The notes: generated by a model not told the origin, from the sequence alone. Positions 10,065 through 20,065 are shown, numbered from the stretch's first letter. The stretch is 64,000 bases of DNA from Acetobacter cibinongensis (GCF_000963925.1 NZ_BAMV01000017.1:186001-250000), one strand, 5' to 3'. Program-made: numbers and translations.

Positions 10065-11777
10065 ATGGCTTCAGCCGCAACCCCGACCACGGACCACTTC
10101 CGTGGTGAAGATTTTGCTACCCTTCTCGACGAGACCCTCGGCCGCGATACCGGTTTTGACGGGTCTGTTGTGCGTGGACGCATCGTTCGCCTGACCGACG
10201 AATTCGCTATCGTTGACGTTGGCCTGAAGAGCGAAGGTCGCGTTTCCCTGCGTGAATTTGCACCTCCGGGTGTAACGCCGGACATCAAGCCGGGCGACGT
10301 GATCGAACTGTATGTTGAGCGTTACGAAGACCGTGACGGCAGCATTGTTCTGTCCCGCGAAAAAGCACGCCGTGAAGAAGCCTGGACCAACCTGGAAAAA
10401 GCTTTCGAAGCAAACCAGCGCGTGAACGGCACCATTTACGGTCGCGTTAAAGGTGGCTTCACGGTTGATCTGGGTGGCGCCATGGCGTTCCTGCCTGGCA
10501 GCCAGGTTGATATCCGCCCTGTGCGTGACGTCAGCCCGCTGATGGGTGTTCCCCAGCCTTTCCAGATCCTGAAAATGGATCGTGCACGTGGCAACATTGT
10601 TGTCTCCCGTCGTGCAGTGTTGGAAGAAACCCGTGCAGAACAGCGCAGCGAACTAATCCAGGGCCTGACCGAAGGCATGATCCTGGACGGCGTTGTGAAG
10701 AACATCACCGACTACGGTGCGTTCGTTGACCTCGGCGGCGTTGATGGCCTGCTGCATGTGACCGACATCGCATGGAAGCGTATCAACCACCCATCCGAAG
10801 CTCTGCAGATCGGCCAGCCGGTTCGCGTGCAGGTTATCCGCTTCAACTCCGATACGCAGCGTATCTCCCTTGGCATGAAGCAGCTTGAAGCTGATCCATG
10901 GGAAAATGTTGCTCTGAAATATCCACCAGGTGCACGTTACACCGGCCGCGTGACGAACATCACCGATTACGGTGCATTCGTTGAGCTGGAACCGGGTGTT
11001 GAAGGTCTGGTACACGTTTCTGAAATGTCCTGGACGAAGAAAAACGTCCATCCGGGCAAAATCGTTGCAACTTCTCAGGAAGTTGACGTGATGGTTCTGG
11101 ATGTAGACAGCGCAAAACGCCGTATCTCCCTGGGTCTGAAGCAGGTTCAGCGCAATCCTTGGGAACAGTTTGCGGAAGAGCACAAAGTTGGCTCCACCGT
11201 AGAAGGCGAAATCCGCAACATTACCGAATTCGGTCTGTTTGTGGGTCTGTCTGCAGACATCGACGGCATGGTTCACATGTCCGACCTGTCTTGGGACGAA
11301 GCTGGCGAAGAAGCCATGAAGAACTACGAAAAGGGCCAGGTTGTAAAAGCCAAGGTTCTGGACGTGGACGTGGAAAAAGAACGTATCTCTCTGGGCATCA
11401 AACAGCTTCAGGAAGATCCGGCAGCTGACGTTCTGACCAGTGTTCAGAAAGGCGCTATCGTAACCTGCACAGTGACCGCTGTTCAGACCAATGGCATTGA
11501 AGTGAAGGTTGACGACGTTCTGACCGGCTTCATCCGTCGCGCTGAACTGGCTCGTGACAAAGCAGAACAGCGTCCGGAACGCTTTGCAATTGGTGAACGC
11601 GTTGACGCGAAAGTTGTCTCCGTTGACCGTGCAGCCCGCAAGCTGGCCCTGACCATCAAAGGCCGCGAAGTGGAAGAAGACAAACAGGCTATCAACGAAT
11701 ACGGCTCATCCGACAGCGGTGCGTCTCTCGGTGATATTCTGGGTGCGGCGATCCGTCGTCGTAACACAGACGCCTAA
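10065..11777 (+). CDS. rpsA: 30S ribosomal protein S1
   Basis: S1 binds mRNA and helps its docking on the 30S subunit. The ATG at 10065 (MASAATPTTDHF) is preferred over an in-frame GTG at 10044, giving 570 residues. Six S1 repeats begin near residues 31, 119, 204, 289, 375 and 462. Repeats 3 and 4 are the most conserved (ITDYGAFVDLGGVDGLLHVTD and ITDYGAFVELEPGVEGLVHVSE). Codon choice is visibly biased toward preferred codons, as expected for a highly expressed ribosomal protein. A strong terminator follows about 75 bp downstream. Confidence 0.97.
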   Translation: MASAATPTTDHFRGEDFATLLDETLGRDTGFDGSVVRGRIVRLTDEFAIVDVGLKSEGRVSLREFAPPGVTPDIKPGDVIELYVERYEDRDGSIVLSREKARREEAWTNLEKAFEANQRVNGTIYGRVKGGFTVDLGGAMAFLPGSQVDIRPVRDVSPLMGVPQPFQILKMDRARGNIVVSRRAVLEETRAEQRSELIQGLTEGMILDGVVKNITDYGAFVDLGGVDGLLHVTDIAWKRINHPSEALQIGQPVRVQVIRFNSDTQRISLGMKQLEADPWENVALKYPPGARYTGRVTNITDYGAFVELEPGVEGLVHVSEMSWTKKNVHPGKIVATSQEVDVMVLDVDSAKRRISLGLKQVQRNPWEQFAEEHKVGSTVEGEIRNITEFGLFVGLSADIDGMVHMSDLSWDEAGEEAMKNYEKGQVVKAKVLDVDVEKERISLGIKQLQEDPAADVLTSVQKGAIVTCTVTAVQTNGIEVKVDDVLTGFIRRAELARDKAEQRPERFAIGERVDAKVVSVDRAARKLALTIKGREVEEDKQAINEYGSSDSGASLGDILGAAIRRRNTDA

Positions 11778-11852
11778 GAGACGAAGCCTGTCAGGCTCTG
11801 GCGCGGGGACTACTCCTCGCGTTACAGAGTGTGAGAGATCGTTTCTTGAAGA

Positions 11853-11883
11853 AAGCGGCACCCGCAAGGGTGCCGCTTTTTTT
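11853..11883 (+). terminator. Intrinsic terminator of rpsA
   Basis: A ten-base perfect stem (GCGGCACCC...GGGTGCCGC) with a GCAA tetraloop is followed by a run of seven or more T residues. Confidence 0.93.
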
Positions 11884-12011
11884 GTGTCTGCTCGTAGAAA
11901 ACGTGATGGGGGAGTGGGGTAGGCAGGGTTGTTTTAGGCGGGAAGAGGTGAAACCATGCTTGCATACCCCTGATTGGGGCATCTTCTGCCGCCACTGAAA
12001 GTTCGGACCTC

Positions 12012-13298
12012 ATGCCCCGTAAATTTCTTACAGGAAACTCCATGCCCTCCTCTTCCGCTATGGGGGGTGCAAACACGCATCAAAGGGTAAGAGACGGGCT
12101 AAGCCGCCGTATAACGCTTCTGGCCGGGCTTTGCGCGGGCAGTGCGGCTGCGTGTCTGAGCCCACATGCACGGGCAGCGGGTGGCATGCTGACAACAGGG
12201 CCAAATGGAGACCAGGGGTACGAGCCCGCCGGGGCCTTTGAAATTGTGGCGGATTTTTACGGTCCGGGCCCTTCAGGCGTTGTGGTGACGGAGAGCGGGC
12301 GGATTTTTGTGGGGTTCCCCCGCCATGCGGTTAACCATAAAGGGGCAACACTGGGTGAGCTTGTGCAGGGGCGTGTCGTGCCTTGGCCAAGTGTGGCGCT
12401 CAGTCTGCCTTCTGGAGCAGAGCCTGCCGACAGGTTGATGTCAGTGCATGGTATGACCCTGGATAGTCAGGGGCGTTTATGGGCTATTGATGACGGTAAG
12501 CTGGCCGGACAACCCTTGTCTCCCGGTGCGGCCAAAATAATGTGCTTTGATACAGGTTCAGGCCGGCTGCTGCATAAGATCATTCTCAAAAGCCCAGCCC
12601 TTTTGCCGGATAGCCACATGAATGACCTGCGCGTGGATCTGACGCATGGCAGTCAGGGCACCGTGTTTGTAACAGATAGCTCTTTTGGGCATAGCCCGGC
12701 CTTGGTGGTCGTGGATGTTGCGTCTGGCCAACAGCGGCGGGTGCTGGCGCATCATCCTTCAACACAGGCAGAGGCCGGGTTTATGGCCGTCGTGGAAGGG
12801 GTGCCGCTTGTGTATAACCCAGACCAGAAACCGCGTTTTGTAGTGGGAGGTGCAGACGGCATAACCCTGAGCCCGGAGAGTGACCGACTTTATTATGCCC
12901 CTTTGACAAGCCGCAAACTGTACAGCCTGCCGACGGCTTTATTGGCAAACCCGACCGTGACAGAGGCTGATTTAGGCGCAGCCGTGCGGGATGAGGGTGA
13001 AAAAGGCACAGCAGACGGTCTGGCAACAGATTCAAAAGGACGTATCTACACAACCAATTTTGAGCATGACTGTATTTTACGCCGGAATGTGGATGGTACG
13101 TTTGATTTGATGGTGCATGACCCGCGTATTTTGTCACCTGATGGCATTTTTTGCACAGCCACGCATGTTTATTGTACCCTTGGGCAATGGAACAGGCTTG
13201 CAAGCTTTAATGGTGGGCAGGATAAACGCCGCCCACCGTATCACCTTATCAGGTTCCCCATTGAGGGCGTTGCCGCCTATAATGCAGAACAAGGATAA
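12012..13298 (+). CDS. Exported Yellow/major royal jelly protein-family beta-propeller
   Basis: This is a 428-residue predicted exported protein. The region from about residue 70 (FEIVADFYGPGPSGVVVTESGRIFVGFPRH) through LMSVHGMTLDSQGRLWAIDDG, MNDLRVD, VFVTDSS, GGADGITLSPESDRLYYAPLTSRKLYSLPT and TADGLATDSKGRIYTTNFEHDCI follows the repeat pattern of the MRJP/Yellow family, related to the SMP-30/gluconolactonase propellers. The N-terminus has a twin-arginine-like SRRITLL followed by a hydrophobic Ala/Leu/Cys stretch and an AHARAAG cleavage-like site, suggesting Tat export. The start could also be the ATG at 12042. Bacterial members have no firm function; lactonase activity is a guess. It is monocistronic and faces mtnK. 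Confidence 0.75.
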   Translation: MPRKFLTGNSMPSSSAMGGANTHQRVRDGLSRRITLLAGLCAGSAAACLSPHARAAGGMLTTGPNGDQGYEPAGAFEIVADFYGPGPSGVVVTESGRIFVGFPRHAVNHKGATLGELVQGRVVPWPSVALSLPSGAEPADRLMSVHGMTLDSQGRLWAIDDGKLAGQPLSPGAAKIMCFDTGSGRLLHKIILKSPALLPDSHMNDLRVDLTHGSQGTVFVTDSSFGHSPALVVVDVASGQQRRVLAHHPSTQAEAGFMAVVEGVPLVYNPDQKPRFVVGGADGITLSPESDRLYYAPLTSRKLYSLPTALLANPTVTEADLGAAVRDEGEKGTADGLATDSKGRIYTTNFEHDCILRRNVDGTFDLMVHDPRILSPDGIFCTATHVYCTLGQWNRLASFNGGQDKRRPPYHLIRFPIEGVAAYNAEQG

Positions 13299-13348
13299 GG
13301 GATAAGAAAGGATAACTTTCTAACAGAGTGTGAATGCAACACTAAAAA

Positions 13349-14608
13349 TCATAAATTATTTTCTTTGAAAGGTATGATGTTTTGGAAAAATATTTCAAAA
13401 ACATCCTCCAAACTTTTCGCACTGTTTCTGTGTATTAAAAGATTTTTTGCGAACAGAAGCACCGTTTTTTTACGATCTGCAATTTTATTATGATCTTTCA
13501 AGGCCGAAAAATCTGCAACATGCGCGTAGCCAATAATGCGGCGTATAATTTCTGTGGCGCAATAGCCTAAAGCATCCTGAAAAATAGTCTGTATGAACTT
13601 CTTTTTGTTTGCAGATGAGTTTTTAGAAGAAGAGTCTTCCTCATAATAATGTGTGGATGGGTCAGGGTTTTTGGAGGTGGTCATCCAGAGTTTTAAAAAC
13701 TCTGACTCGAAGGAAATCCAGAATTTTTCAATCATTCTTATCTGAAGAGATGTTTTTTCAATAGTCTCTTGCGCGGCGAGGCTCAGAAACAGGTTGGCCA
13801 TAAAGAGCCCTATATCAAACCCGATAGGCCCATAGGTTGCAAACTCGCCATCAATAACGCGCGTATCAGACTGGGTGGCCATCACAGAGCCTGTATGCAG
13901 GTCTCCATGTAAAAGAGCTTGAGGGTTTGAGAGAAATTTCAAACGCAACTCATCAACACGTGTTTTCATAGTCTGGTTTGAGCGTATGTCCGCTACAATA
14001 GCTGTCAGTTCCGTCTCCGCCCAATGGTTGCGTGGGTGGGGGATGTAAGGGTCTGTCAGAACGAGATCTACTGTTATCCGGGTCAGTGTCTGATTGCGCG
14101 CAAAAAGAATGCGCTGGTCCATTATTTTTTCAAAAGAATATGCAAATAACGAGGTATGGAAAGTGCTGCGGGCTACAAAAAGCCCGACATGTGCAGCGCT
14201 TTGCTCAGGGGCTGTTCCGTTCATCAGGGCTGTGCGGAGCACTGTGTAACCCGCAAGGCTTTCGACGATTAAAATAAATTGCTCAGGGTCAAAATGCAGG
14301 CACTCTGTTGTCAGGTCAGGCACATAATTAAATACTTCCCGCAGGTAGGAGGCTTCAAAAAATGTGCGGTCAAGCGGCATTTTCCAGGAAGGATCTACCC
14401 GCACATGGGGGAGAGCCTGTTTCAGACAAAGCCCTCCGTTTGGCCCGTGTGCCAGAAAAACCATATTCAGGTTGCCATCACTGACTTCGCGTATGGTCCA
14501 GTCAGCGGGGTTCCCGCCAAGACGGGCTGCAAGATGGGGGAGTTTGGCTACATAAGCCCGAACACCCTCAGCATCCACAGTGCGGTAAGCGGATTGGGGT
14601 GTGCTCAT
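13349..14608 (-). CDS. mtnK: S-methyl-5-thioribose kinase
   Basis: MtnK phosphorylates methylthioribose in the methionine salvage pathway. The 419-residue protein has the family N-terminus (ADWTIREVSDGNLNMVFLAHG), a LKQALPHVRVD region, a catalytic loop LLHGDLHTGSV at about residue 229 and the metal-binding DGEFATYGPIGFDIG. The last 120 codons are clearly richer in A/T and Lys/Ile/Phe than neighbouring genes. This suggests relaxed composition or horizontal origin. No other methionine-salvage gene (mtnA, mtnB, mtnC) is adjacent, so its partners must be elsewhere. Confidence 0.88.
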   Translation of the reverse strand: MSTPQSAYRTVDAEGVRAYVAKLPHLAARLGGNPADWTIREVSDGNLNMVFLAHGPNGGLCLKQALPHVRVDPSWKMPLDRTFFEASYLREVFNYVPDLTTECLHFDPEQFILIVESLAGYTVLRTALMNGTAPEQSAAHVGLFVARSTFHTSLFAYSFEKIMDQRILFARNQTLTRITVDLVLTDPYIPHPRNHWAETELTAIVADIRSNQTMKTRVDELRLKFLSNPQALLHGDLHTGSVMATQSDTRVIDGEFATYGPIGFDIGLFMANLFLSLAAQETIEKTSLQIRMIEKFWISFESEFLKLWMTTSKNPDPSTHYYEEDSSSKNSSANKKKFIQTIFQDALGYCATEIIRRIIGYAHVADFSALKDHNKIADRKKTVLLFAKNLLIHRNSAKSLEDVFEIFFQNIIPFKENNL

Positions 14609-14703
14609 GGGGAGTGATCCTGACAGACTTTATAAAAATACAGCCAGAGCATAAGGCCCCGGCTGTACAAGCCTATCAGACGAAAAAAAGCTTTGCCAAG
14701 GCT

Positions 14704-15303
14704 TCAGGCCAGACACTCTTTCTGAAACAGGGCAAAGGCGCGGGCACGGTGGCTGATGGCATTTTTTTCTGCCTCGTCCATTTCCGCAAAGGTACGTTTT
14801 TCACCCTCTGGGGTAAAAATAGGGTCATAACCATGCCCTTTGTCCCCGCGTGGGGGCCACGTAATCTGCCCATCTACCCGCCCGGCAAAGCTGTAGGATG
14901 TGCCGTCCGGGAACGCCAGACACAGAACGCAGGTAAACCACGCATCCCGTTCATCCTGACCAATGCCTTCCTGTATGCGGGTCATGGCTGCCGGAAAATC
15001 CTTGTCCGGCCCCGCCCAGCGGGCAGAGTAGATGCCGGGTGCGCCACCAAGGGCAGAAACGCACAATCCGGAATCATCCGCCAGAGCGGGCAGGCCTGTT
15101 GCCTTGGCGGCGGCCAAAGCTTTCAGGGCGGCATTGCCAGCAAAAGTGGTCTCGGTCTCCTCGGGTTCTGGCAGGTCCAGGTCCCCAGCCGAGAGAACGG
15201 TAATGCCAAAGTCTGCCAGCAGAGTGGAAAACTCTGCCAGCTTGCCTTTGTTATGGCTGGCCAGCACCAGTTTGGTGCCAGCTTTCAGAGGAAGGGTGCT
15301 CAT
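14704..15303 (-). CDS. rdgB: RdgB/HAM1 family non-canonical purine NTP pyrophosphatase
   Basis: RdgB hydrolyses dITP, dXTP and ITP to monophosphates and so keeps deaminated purines out of DNA and RNA. The 199-residue protein begins with the conserved [14 protein letters not shown] at about 12-25. It also has [48 protein letters not shown] and the C-terminal SHRARAF segment, all family signatures. Its start lies three bases after the rph stop, so the two form an rph-rdgB operon, a recurrent alphaproteobacterial pairing. Confidence 0.95.
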   Translation of the reverse strand: MSTLPLKAGTKLVLASHNKGKLAEFSTLLADFGITVLSAGDLDLPEPEETETTFAGNAALKALAAAKATGLPALADDSGLCVSALGGAPGIYSARWAGPDKDFPAAMTRIQEGIGQDERDAWFTCVLCLAFPDGTSYSFAGRVDGQITWPPRGDKGHGYDPIFTPEGEKRTFAEMDEAEKNAISHRARAFALFQKECLA

Positions 15304-15306
15304 GCC

Positions 15307-16035
15307 TTAGCGGTTTTCAGCACGATTAACGGCTTCTGTCTGTGCTTCAAACAGAACGGAAACCCCTTGGCGCGCCAGAGCGAACAGCTCGTTAAAGGAG
15401 TCTTCCGTAAAAGGAGATTCTTCGGCAGTACCCTGAATTTCCACAATGCGGCGGTCAGCGGTCAGCACGAAGTTTGTATCGGCCGCAGCGGAGCTGTCTT
15501 CAACATAATCCAGATCCAGCACAGGCCCGGCGGCGGTCAAACCGCAGGACACAGCGGCAACCTGCCCCCGTAAAGGCAACTGGCGCAGAACATTGGTGGC
15601 TACCAGCTTACCCAGTGCCAGACGGAGTGCCACCCATGCGCCGGTAATGGAGGCGCAGCGGGTGCCGCCATCTGCGTTCAGCACGTCACAGTCCAGCGTA
15701 ATGCTCATTTCACCTAGCGCGGGCAGGTCCACAACGGAGCGCAGGGAACGGCCAATAAGGCGCTGAATTTCCTGCGTGCGGCCAGATTGCTTGCCCTTGG
15801 CAGCTTCACGGTTGCCACGGGTATGGGTGGCGCGGGGCAGCATGCCGTATTCAGCCGTAACCCACCCCGTGCCTTTGCCACGCAGGAAAGGGGGAACGCG
15901 GTTTTCAACGCTGGCGGTGCAGAGCACTTCCGTGTTGCCAACGCGAATAAGGGCAGAGCCTTCAGCGTGGTGGGCAAAGCCGGTTTCAATGGAAATGGTG
16001 CGCATTTGGTTAGCAAGGCGGCCTGATGGACGCAT
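15307..16035 (-). CDS. rph: Ribonuclease PH
   Basis: RNase PH trims the 3' ends of tRNA precursors phosphorolytically. The ATG at 16035 ([17 protein letters not shown]) has an AAGGAG site nine bases upstream and gives 242 residues, the normal family length. An upstream in-frame start at 16071 would cover this site. Recognisable segments are [52 protein letters not shown] and the [20 protein letters not shown] phosphate-site region. The gene is divergent from hrcA. Confidence 0.95.
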   Translation of the reverse strand: MRPSGRLANQMRTISIETGFAHHAEGSALIRVGNTEVLCTASVENRVPPFLRGKGTGWVTAEYGMLPRATHTRGNREAAKGKQSGRTQEIQRLIGRSLRSVVDLPALGEMSITLDCDVLNADGGTRCASITGAWVALRLALGKLVATNVLRQLPLRGQVAAVSCGLTAAGPVLDLDYVEDSSAAADTNFVLTADRRIVEIQGTAEESPFTEDSFNELFALARQGVSVLFEAQTEAVNRAENR

Positions 16036-16200
16036 GAGAGAAATCTCCTTGGGGCAACGGTTTACCTGCACATAAAGCGGTTTGCGCTTGAGTGAAACAT
16101 TATCCTGTCTTGTCAGATACGTTCCGGCTGCGCAGAAAGAAGGCTGGTGCTACGTAATGCGGCTTGACGCATGCAGGTGTAAAAGGGAGGCCTGTTACCC

Positions 16201-17274
16201 ATGAAGCGCGGTCTGCTGCCTGTAAAATCAGCCCTACCGCCGGGGCTGGACGCACGTTCTGCAACCATTTTGCGGGAAGTGGTGGAGGAATATGTGGCCA
16301 GTGGGGAGCCGGTGGGCTCCCGCACGCTTTCCCGCAGGTTGGGGATGCCCCTTTCTCCGGCCACTATTCGGAATGTCATGGCGTCCCTTACCGAGGCCGG
16401 GCTGCTGTTCTCCCCTCACACATCCGCAGGGCGGCTCCCAACCGAGGCCGGGTTGCGCCTGTTTGTAGATGGGCTTTTGCAGTTTGGTGGTCTGTCTGAA
16501 GAAGAGCAGGCGGGAATTGGGCGCTCTTTGGAAGCGCGGGGCCGCTCCCTTCAGGACACTTTAACGGAGGCATCCTCCCTTCTGTCTGGTATGTCGGATG
16601 CTGCTGGCCTTGTTGTCGCCCCCAAGGGGGAAGGCGGTATCAAGCATATTGAATTTGTGGCCCTGGCTGGTAACCGTGCCCTTGTTGTGCTGGTCGGCAC
16701 GGATGGGCGTGTGGAAAACCGTGTGATGGAAACACCGGTTGGCATGCCGCCTTCAGCCCTTGTGGAGGCCGCAAACTACCTGAACACCCGTGTTCTCGGC
16801 AGTACCTTGCCTGACCTGCGTAAGCGCGTAGGGGCAGAAATTGCCGAAAACCAGACCATGCTGGACCAGTTGACAGCAGATGTGGTGGAGAGCGGACTGG
16901 CCGTGTGGGGTGGCGGGGGAGATGAGCGTGGCGGAACGCTTATTGTCAGGGGTCAAGGTAAGCTTCTGGCGGATGTGGACGGGCAGGAACGCCTGCAAGC
17001 CATTCAGACCCTTTTTGACCGGCTGGAAACGCAGGAGACCATGCTGCGTTTGCTGGAGTTGGCAGAAAGCTCGGAGGGTGTGCGTATTTTTATAGGGGCG
17101 GAAAGTGGGCTTTTCGGGTCTTCCGGTATGTCCATGGTGGTCGCCCCCGCCCGGAACGAGACCAACCGGATTGTTGGCGCTATAGGCGTTATAGGGCCAA
17201 AGCGTATCAATTATGGCCGGATTATCCCGGTTGTGGACTATACAGCCCGTTTATTGGGCGAAATGCTGAGTTAA
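16201..17274 (+). CDS. hrcA: Heat-inducible transcriptional repressor HrcA
   Basis: HrcA represses chaperone operons by binding CIRCE elements. The 357-residue protein has the N-terminal winged-helix (LDARSATILREVVEEYVASGEPVGSRTLSRRLGMPLSPATIRNVMASLTEAGLL, in parts) and the conserved SPHTSAGRLPTEAGLRLFVDGLL. The C-terminal effector region contains the family's IFIGAE and GAIGVIGPKRINYGRIIPVVDYTA segments. A GGGAGG site lies just upstream of the ATG. In many Alphaproteobacteria hrcA is followed by grpE; here the next gene is a class A penicillin-binding protein. No CIRCE inverted repeat was seen between rph and hrcA. Confidence 0.95.
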   Translation: MKRGLLPVKSALPPGLDARSATILREVVEEYVASGEPVGSRTLSRRLGMPLSPATIRNVMASLTEAGLLFSPHTSAGRLPTEAGLRLFVDGLLQFGGLSEEEQAGIGRSLEARGRSLQDTLTEASSLLSGMSDAAGLVVAPKGEGGIKHIEFVALAGNRALVVLVGTDGRVENRVMETPVGMPPSALVEAANYLNTRVLGSTLPDLRKRVGAEIAENQTMLDQLTADVVESGLAVWGGGGDERGGTLIVRGQGKLLADVDGQERLQAIQTLFDRLETQETMLRLLELAESSEGVRIFIGAESGLFGSSGMSMVVAPARNETNRIVGAIGVIGPKRINYGRIIPVVDYTARLLGEMLS

Positions 17275-17353
17275 GTACAATTTCTGCCATCATGCGGTCA
17301 TGATACCGCATGAGAAGGAAGACGGCAGAGCATGGGAGTGGTAAAGGGCCGGC

Positions 17354-20065
17354 ATGACACAAAATTCGTCTTCTGGTGATTCTGGTTCGTCTTCCGGGCA
17401 GGATAAGCGTGTGCGTACACCGCGTTTCCGCCGCTGGCGTGGGCTGTTGGGTGGTGTTGCTGCTGTGGCACTTGTTGGAAGTGCCGGGGCCGGGCTGGTA
17501 GTCTGGCACCAATATGAAGGCATAGTTGCAGACCTACCCACCGTAGAAGGGTTACAGTCCTACCAACCGCCGGTGATGAGCCGCTTGTACGCAGCGGACG
17601 ACAAGGTGATTGCAGAACTGGCGGATGAACGCCGGGTTTTTGTGCCGTACAGCGCCATCCCGGACCGGGTAAAAAACGCCTTTATTGCCGCTGAAGACCA
17701 GAAATTCTGGACCCACAAGGGGGTGGACCCGCTGGCTATTATCCGTGCGGGCCTGACTGATCTGACGCGGGGCAAGGGGCGGAGGCCTATTGGGGCTTCC
17801 ACCATTACGCAGCAGGTCGCGCGTGTCATGCTGCTGGGCAGCAATGCTGTCTCCATGAAAAGAAAGGCCAAGGAAGCCTTTCTGGCCATGCGGATTGAGC
17901 AGGTACTGGCCAAAGAGAAGATTCTTGAGATCTATCTGAACGAAATTTACATGGGCAGCGGGGCTTACGGCATTGGGGCCGCCGCACAGACCTATTTTAA
18001 CAAGCCGCTCGATCAACTTGATGATGCCGAGGCTGCATTTCTGGGTGCCCTCCCCAAGTCTCCCACCAACTACAATCCTACCCGTTTTCCGGATGCGGCA
18101 CGGGGGCGGCGTAACTGGGTGCTGGAGCGTATGGCAGAAATTGGTGCCATTACGCATGATGCCGCCCGCGCTGCTGAAGCCGAGCCACTCATCCCGCGTG
18201 CCTTCGTGCGCCCCGGCCCAGCCCCTGGTTCCGAGTGGTTTGCAGAAGAAGTCCGCCGTCAGCTCATTGAAAAATATGGTCAGGACGTCACCATGCAGGG
18301 TGGGCTGGATGTTCATACCAGCCTGGACCCGGACCTTCAGTTGACCGTGCAGAACACGTTGCGGCAAGGCCTTCTGGCGTATGACCGTGTGCATGGCGGC
18401 TGGCGTGGAGCCATCAAGCATGTTGCTGGCGTTACGGCAGAAACGGCGCAGGACGGTTGGGTTGCAGCACTTCAGGCTGAGCTTGCTCCACCCGGCATGG
18501 TGGACCAGTGGCGTCTGGCTGTGGTGCTTGACCCCGCAAAGGGGCGTGTTGGCTGGCTTGAAGGCGCTATTGTGCGGCGTAATGGCGCAGCACAGGGCGG
18601 TGTGCCGCAGAGCGGACAGATTCTTGACCGCGACCTTGGGTGGGCGCGCCGGACTCATCCGCTCAAAGCAGGGGATCTGGTCATGATCCAGCCTCAGGCC
18701 AAAGCGGAAAGCGTTGCCCTGATGCAGATACCCCATGTGGAAGGGGCGGTTGTTACACTTAATGCCCATACAGGGCGTGTTCTGGCGCTTGTTGGCGGCT
18801 GGTCTTTCCAGATGTCACAGTTTGACCGTGCTACGCAGGCACTCCGTCAGCCGGGGTCTTCGTTCAAGCCGTTTGTGTATCTGGAGGCAATGGAGCAAGG
18901 CATTTCTCCTTCCCAGATGTTTGACGACTCGCCGGTTTCTTACGGGACGTGGCACCCTAATAACTATGAGAAAGACTTCTGGGGGCCGACCTCCCTGCAT
19001 GATGCGTTGCGGGAGTCCCGTAACCTTGTGACCATTCGTCTTGCGGCGCATATCGGCATCAAGACCGTGGCTGATCTGGCAACGCAGATTGGTCTGGTTG
19101 ACTCCATGCCTCATGTCCTGCCAGCGGCTCTGGGGGCTGTGGAAACAACTGTCATGAAGGAAGCGGCAGCTTATGCCACGCTGGCAGCCGGGGGGCGAAA
19201 GGTTACGCCTACCCTGATCGATGATGTACAGGACCGGCAGGGCAAGGTGATCTGGCGTCCGGACAGCGTTGCGTTGACCACAGCAGCTCAGGCTGAAGCC
19301 GCGGCGGCAGACGGTAAAAATACGGCATCCCAGCAAGACCAGCCGGATGCAGTCTTTCCCGGTGGGCAGCCTGAGGCACAGCCCGCAGCGTCTCCTAAGC
19401 CGGTAACGGCAGCCGCTCCGGTCTTGGGCATGGATGATCTGCCCTATCTTCAGGATAACCGGCCGCGCGTGGCATCAGAGCAGAGTGCCTTCCAGATTAC
19501 CGCCATGTTGCAGGACGTTATCCGCCACGGTACCGGTTTTTCTGCCGGGAAAGGTATTGATAGGCCAGTTGCCGGGAAAACCGGCACAAGCCAGAACTTC
19601 AATGACGCCTGGTTTGCGGGCTACTCCCCAGACCTTGTGACCGTTGTGTGGGTCGGGTTTGATACGCCACAGTCTCTGGGTAAAAATGAGACAGGTGGCG
19701 TGATTGCTGGCCCAATCTGGAACAAAGTGATGCGGACGGCTTTTGAAGGCCAACCCAAGCTCGACTTCCCTGTGCCGGAGGGCATTACCCTTGTGCGGTA
19801 TGATACCGGACGTGGTGTGGGGATTGATGGCTTTAAACCGGACCAGATTCCGGGTGTGAGCGTCAGTCTGGCTGACAATGGCGCATCGCAGGAGCTGACA
19901 GCCGCCGATACGGGTGCTGAAAACATGCCGGATTCGGAAAGTGACATGGCTGCGGGGGGCGGTGGTCAGCCCGGCAGTGGGGCAGGCAATGGCCAGCGAC
20001 CAGATGCACAAAGACCCGCCCAGCAGCCTTCCGGGGGTGACATTGGCATGGGTGGCCTTTATTGA
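17354..20065 (+). CDS. mrcA: Penicillin-binding protein 1A (transglycosylase/transpeptidase)
   Basis: This is a bifunctional class A PBP that polymerises and cross-links peptidoglycan. The 903-residue protein has a cytoplasmic basic tail, one membrane helix near residues 35-50 (VAAVALVGSAGAGLVVW) and a glycosyltransferase-51 domain. That domain carries AAEDQKFWTHKGVDP at about 112-126 and ASTITQQVARVMLL. The transpeptidase domain has SSFK (catalytic Ser about 502), SRN and KTGTSQN at about 741. The C-terminus is an extended Gly/Pro/Gln-rich tail. It lies 80 bp after hrcA and 52 bp before prfB on the same strand. Confidence 0.95.
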   Translation: MTQNSSSGDSGSSSGQDKRVRTPRFRRWRGLLGGVAAVALVGSAGAGLVVWHQYEGIVADLPTVEGLQSYQPPVMSRLYAADDKVIAELADERRVFVPYSAIPDRVKNAFIAAEDQKFWTHKGVDPLAIIRAGLTDLTRGKGRRPIGASTITQQVARVMLLGSNAVSMKRKAKEAFLAMRIEQVLAKEKILEIYLNEIYMGSGAYGIGAAAQTYFNKPLDQLDDAEAAFLGALPKSPTNYNPTRFPDAARGRRNWVLERMAEIGAITHDAARAAEAEPLIPRAFVRPGPAPGSEWFAEEVRRQLIEKYGQDVTMQGGLDVHTSLDPDLQLTVQNTLRQGLLAYDRVHGGWRGAIKHVAGVTAETAQDGWVAALQAELAPPGMVDQWRLAVVLDPAKGRVGWLEGAIVRRNGAAQGGVPQSGQILDRDLGWARRTHPLKAGDLVMIQPQAKAESVALMQIPHVEGAVVTLNAHTGRVLALVGGWSFQMSQFDRATQALRQPGSSFKPFVYLEAMEQGISPSQMFDDSPVSYGTWHPNNYEKDFWGPTSLHDALRESRNLVTIRLAAHIGIKTVADLATQIGLVDSMPHVLPAALGAVETTVMKEAAAYATLAAGGRKVTPTLIDDVQDRQGKVIWRPDSVALTTAAQAEAAAADGKNTASQQDQPDAVFPGGQPEAQPAASPKPVTAAAPVLGMDDLPYLQDNRPRVASEQSAFQITAMLQDVIRHGTGFSAGKGIDRPVAGKTGTSQNFNDAWFAGYSPDLVTVVWVGFDTPQSLGKNETGGVIAGPIWNKVMRTAFEGQPKLDFPVPEGITLVRYDTGRGVGIDGFKPDQIPGVSVSLADNGASQELTAADTGAENMPDSESDMAAGGGGQPGSGAGNGQRPDAQRPAQQPSGGDIGMGGLY

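Noticed and set aside
16036-16200. CIRCE element between rph and hrcA
   Set aside because: The TTAGCACTC/GAGTGCTAA pair was not found; only an isolated GAGTG occurs.
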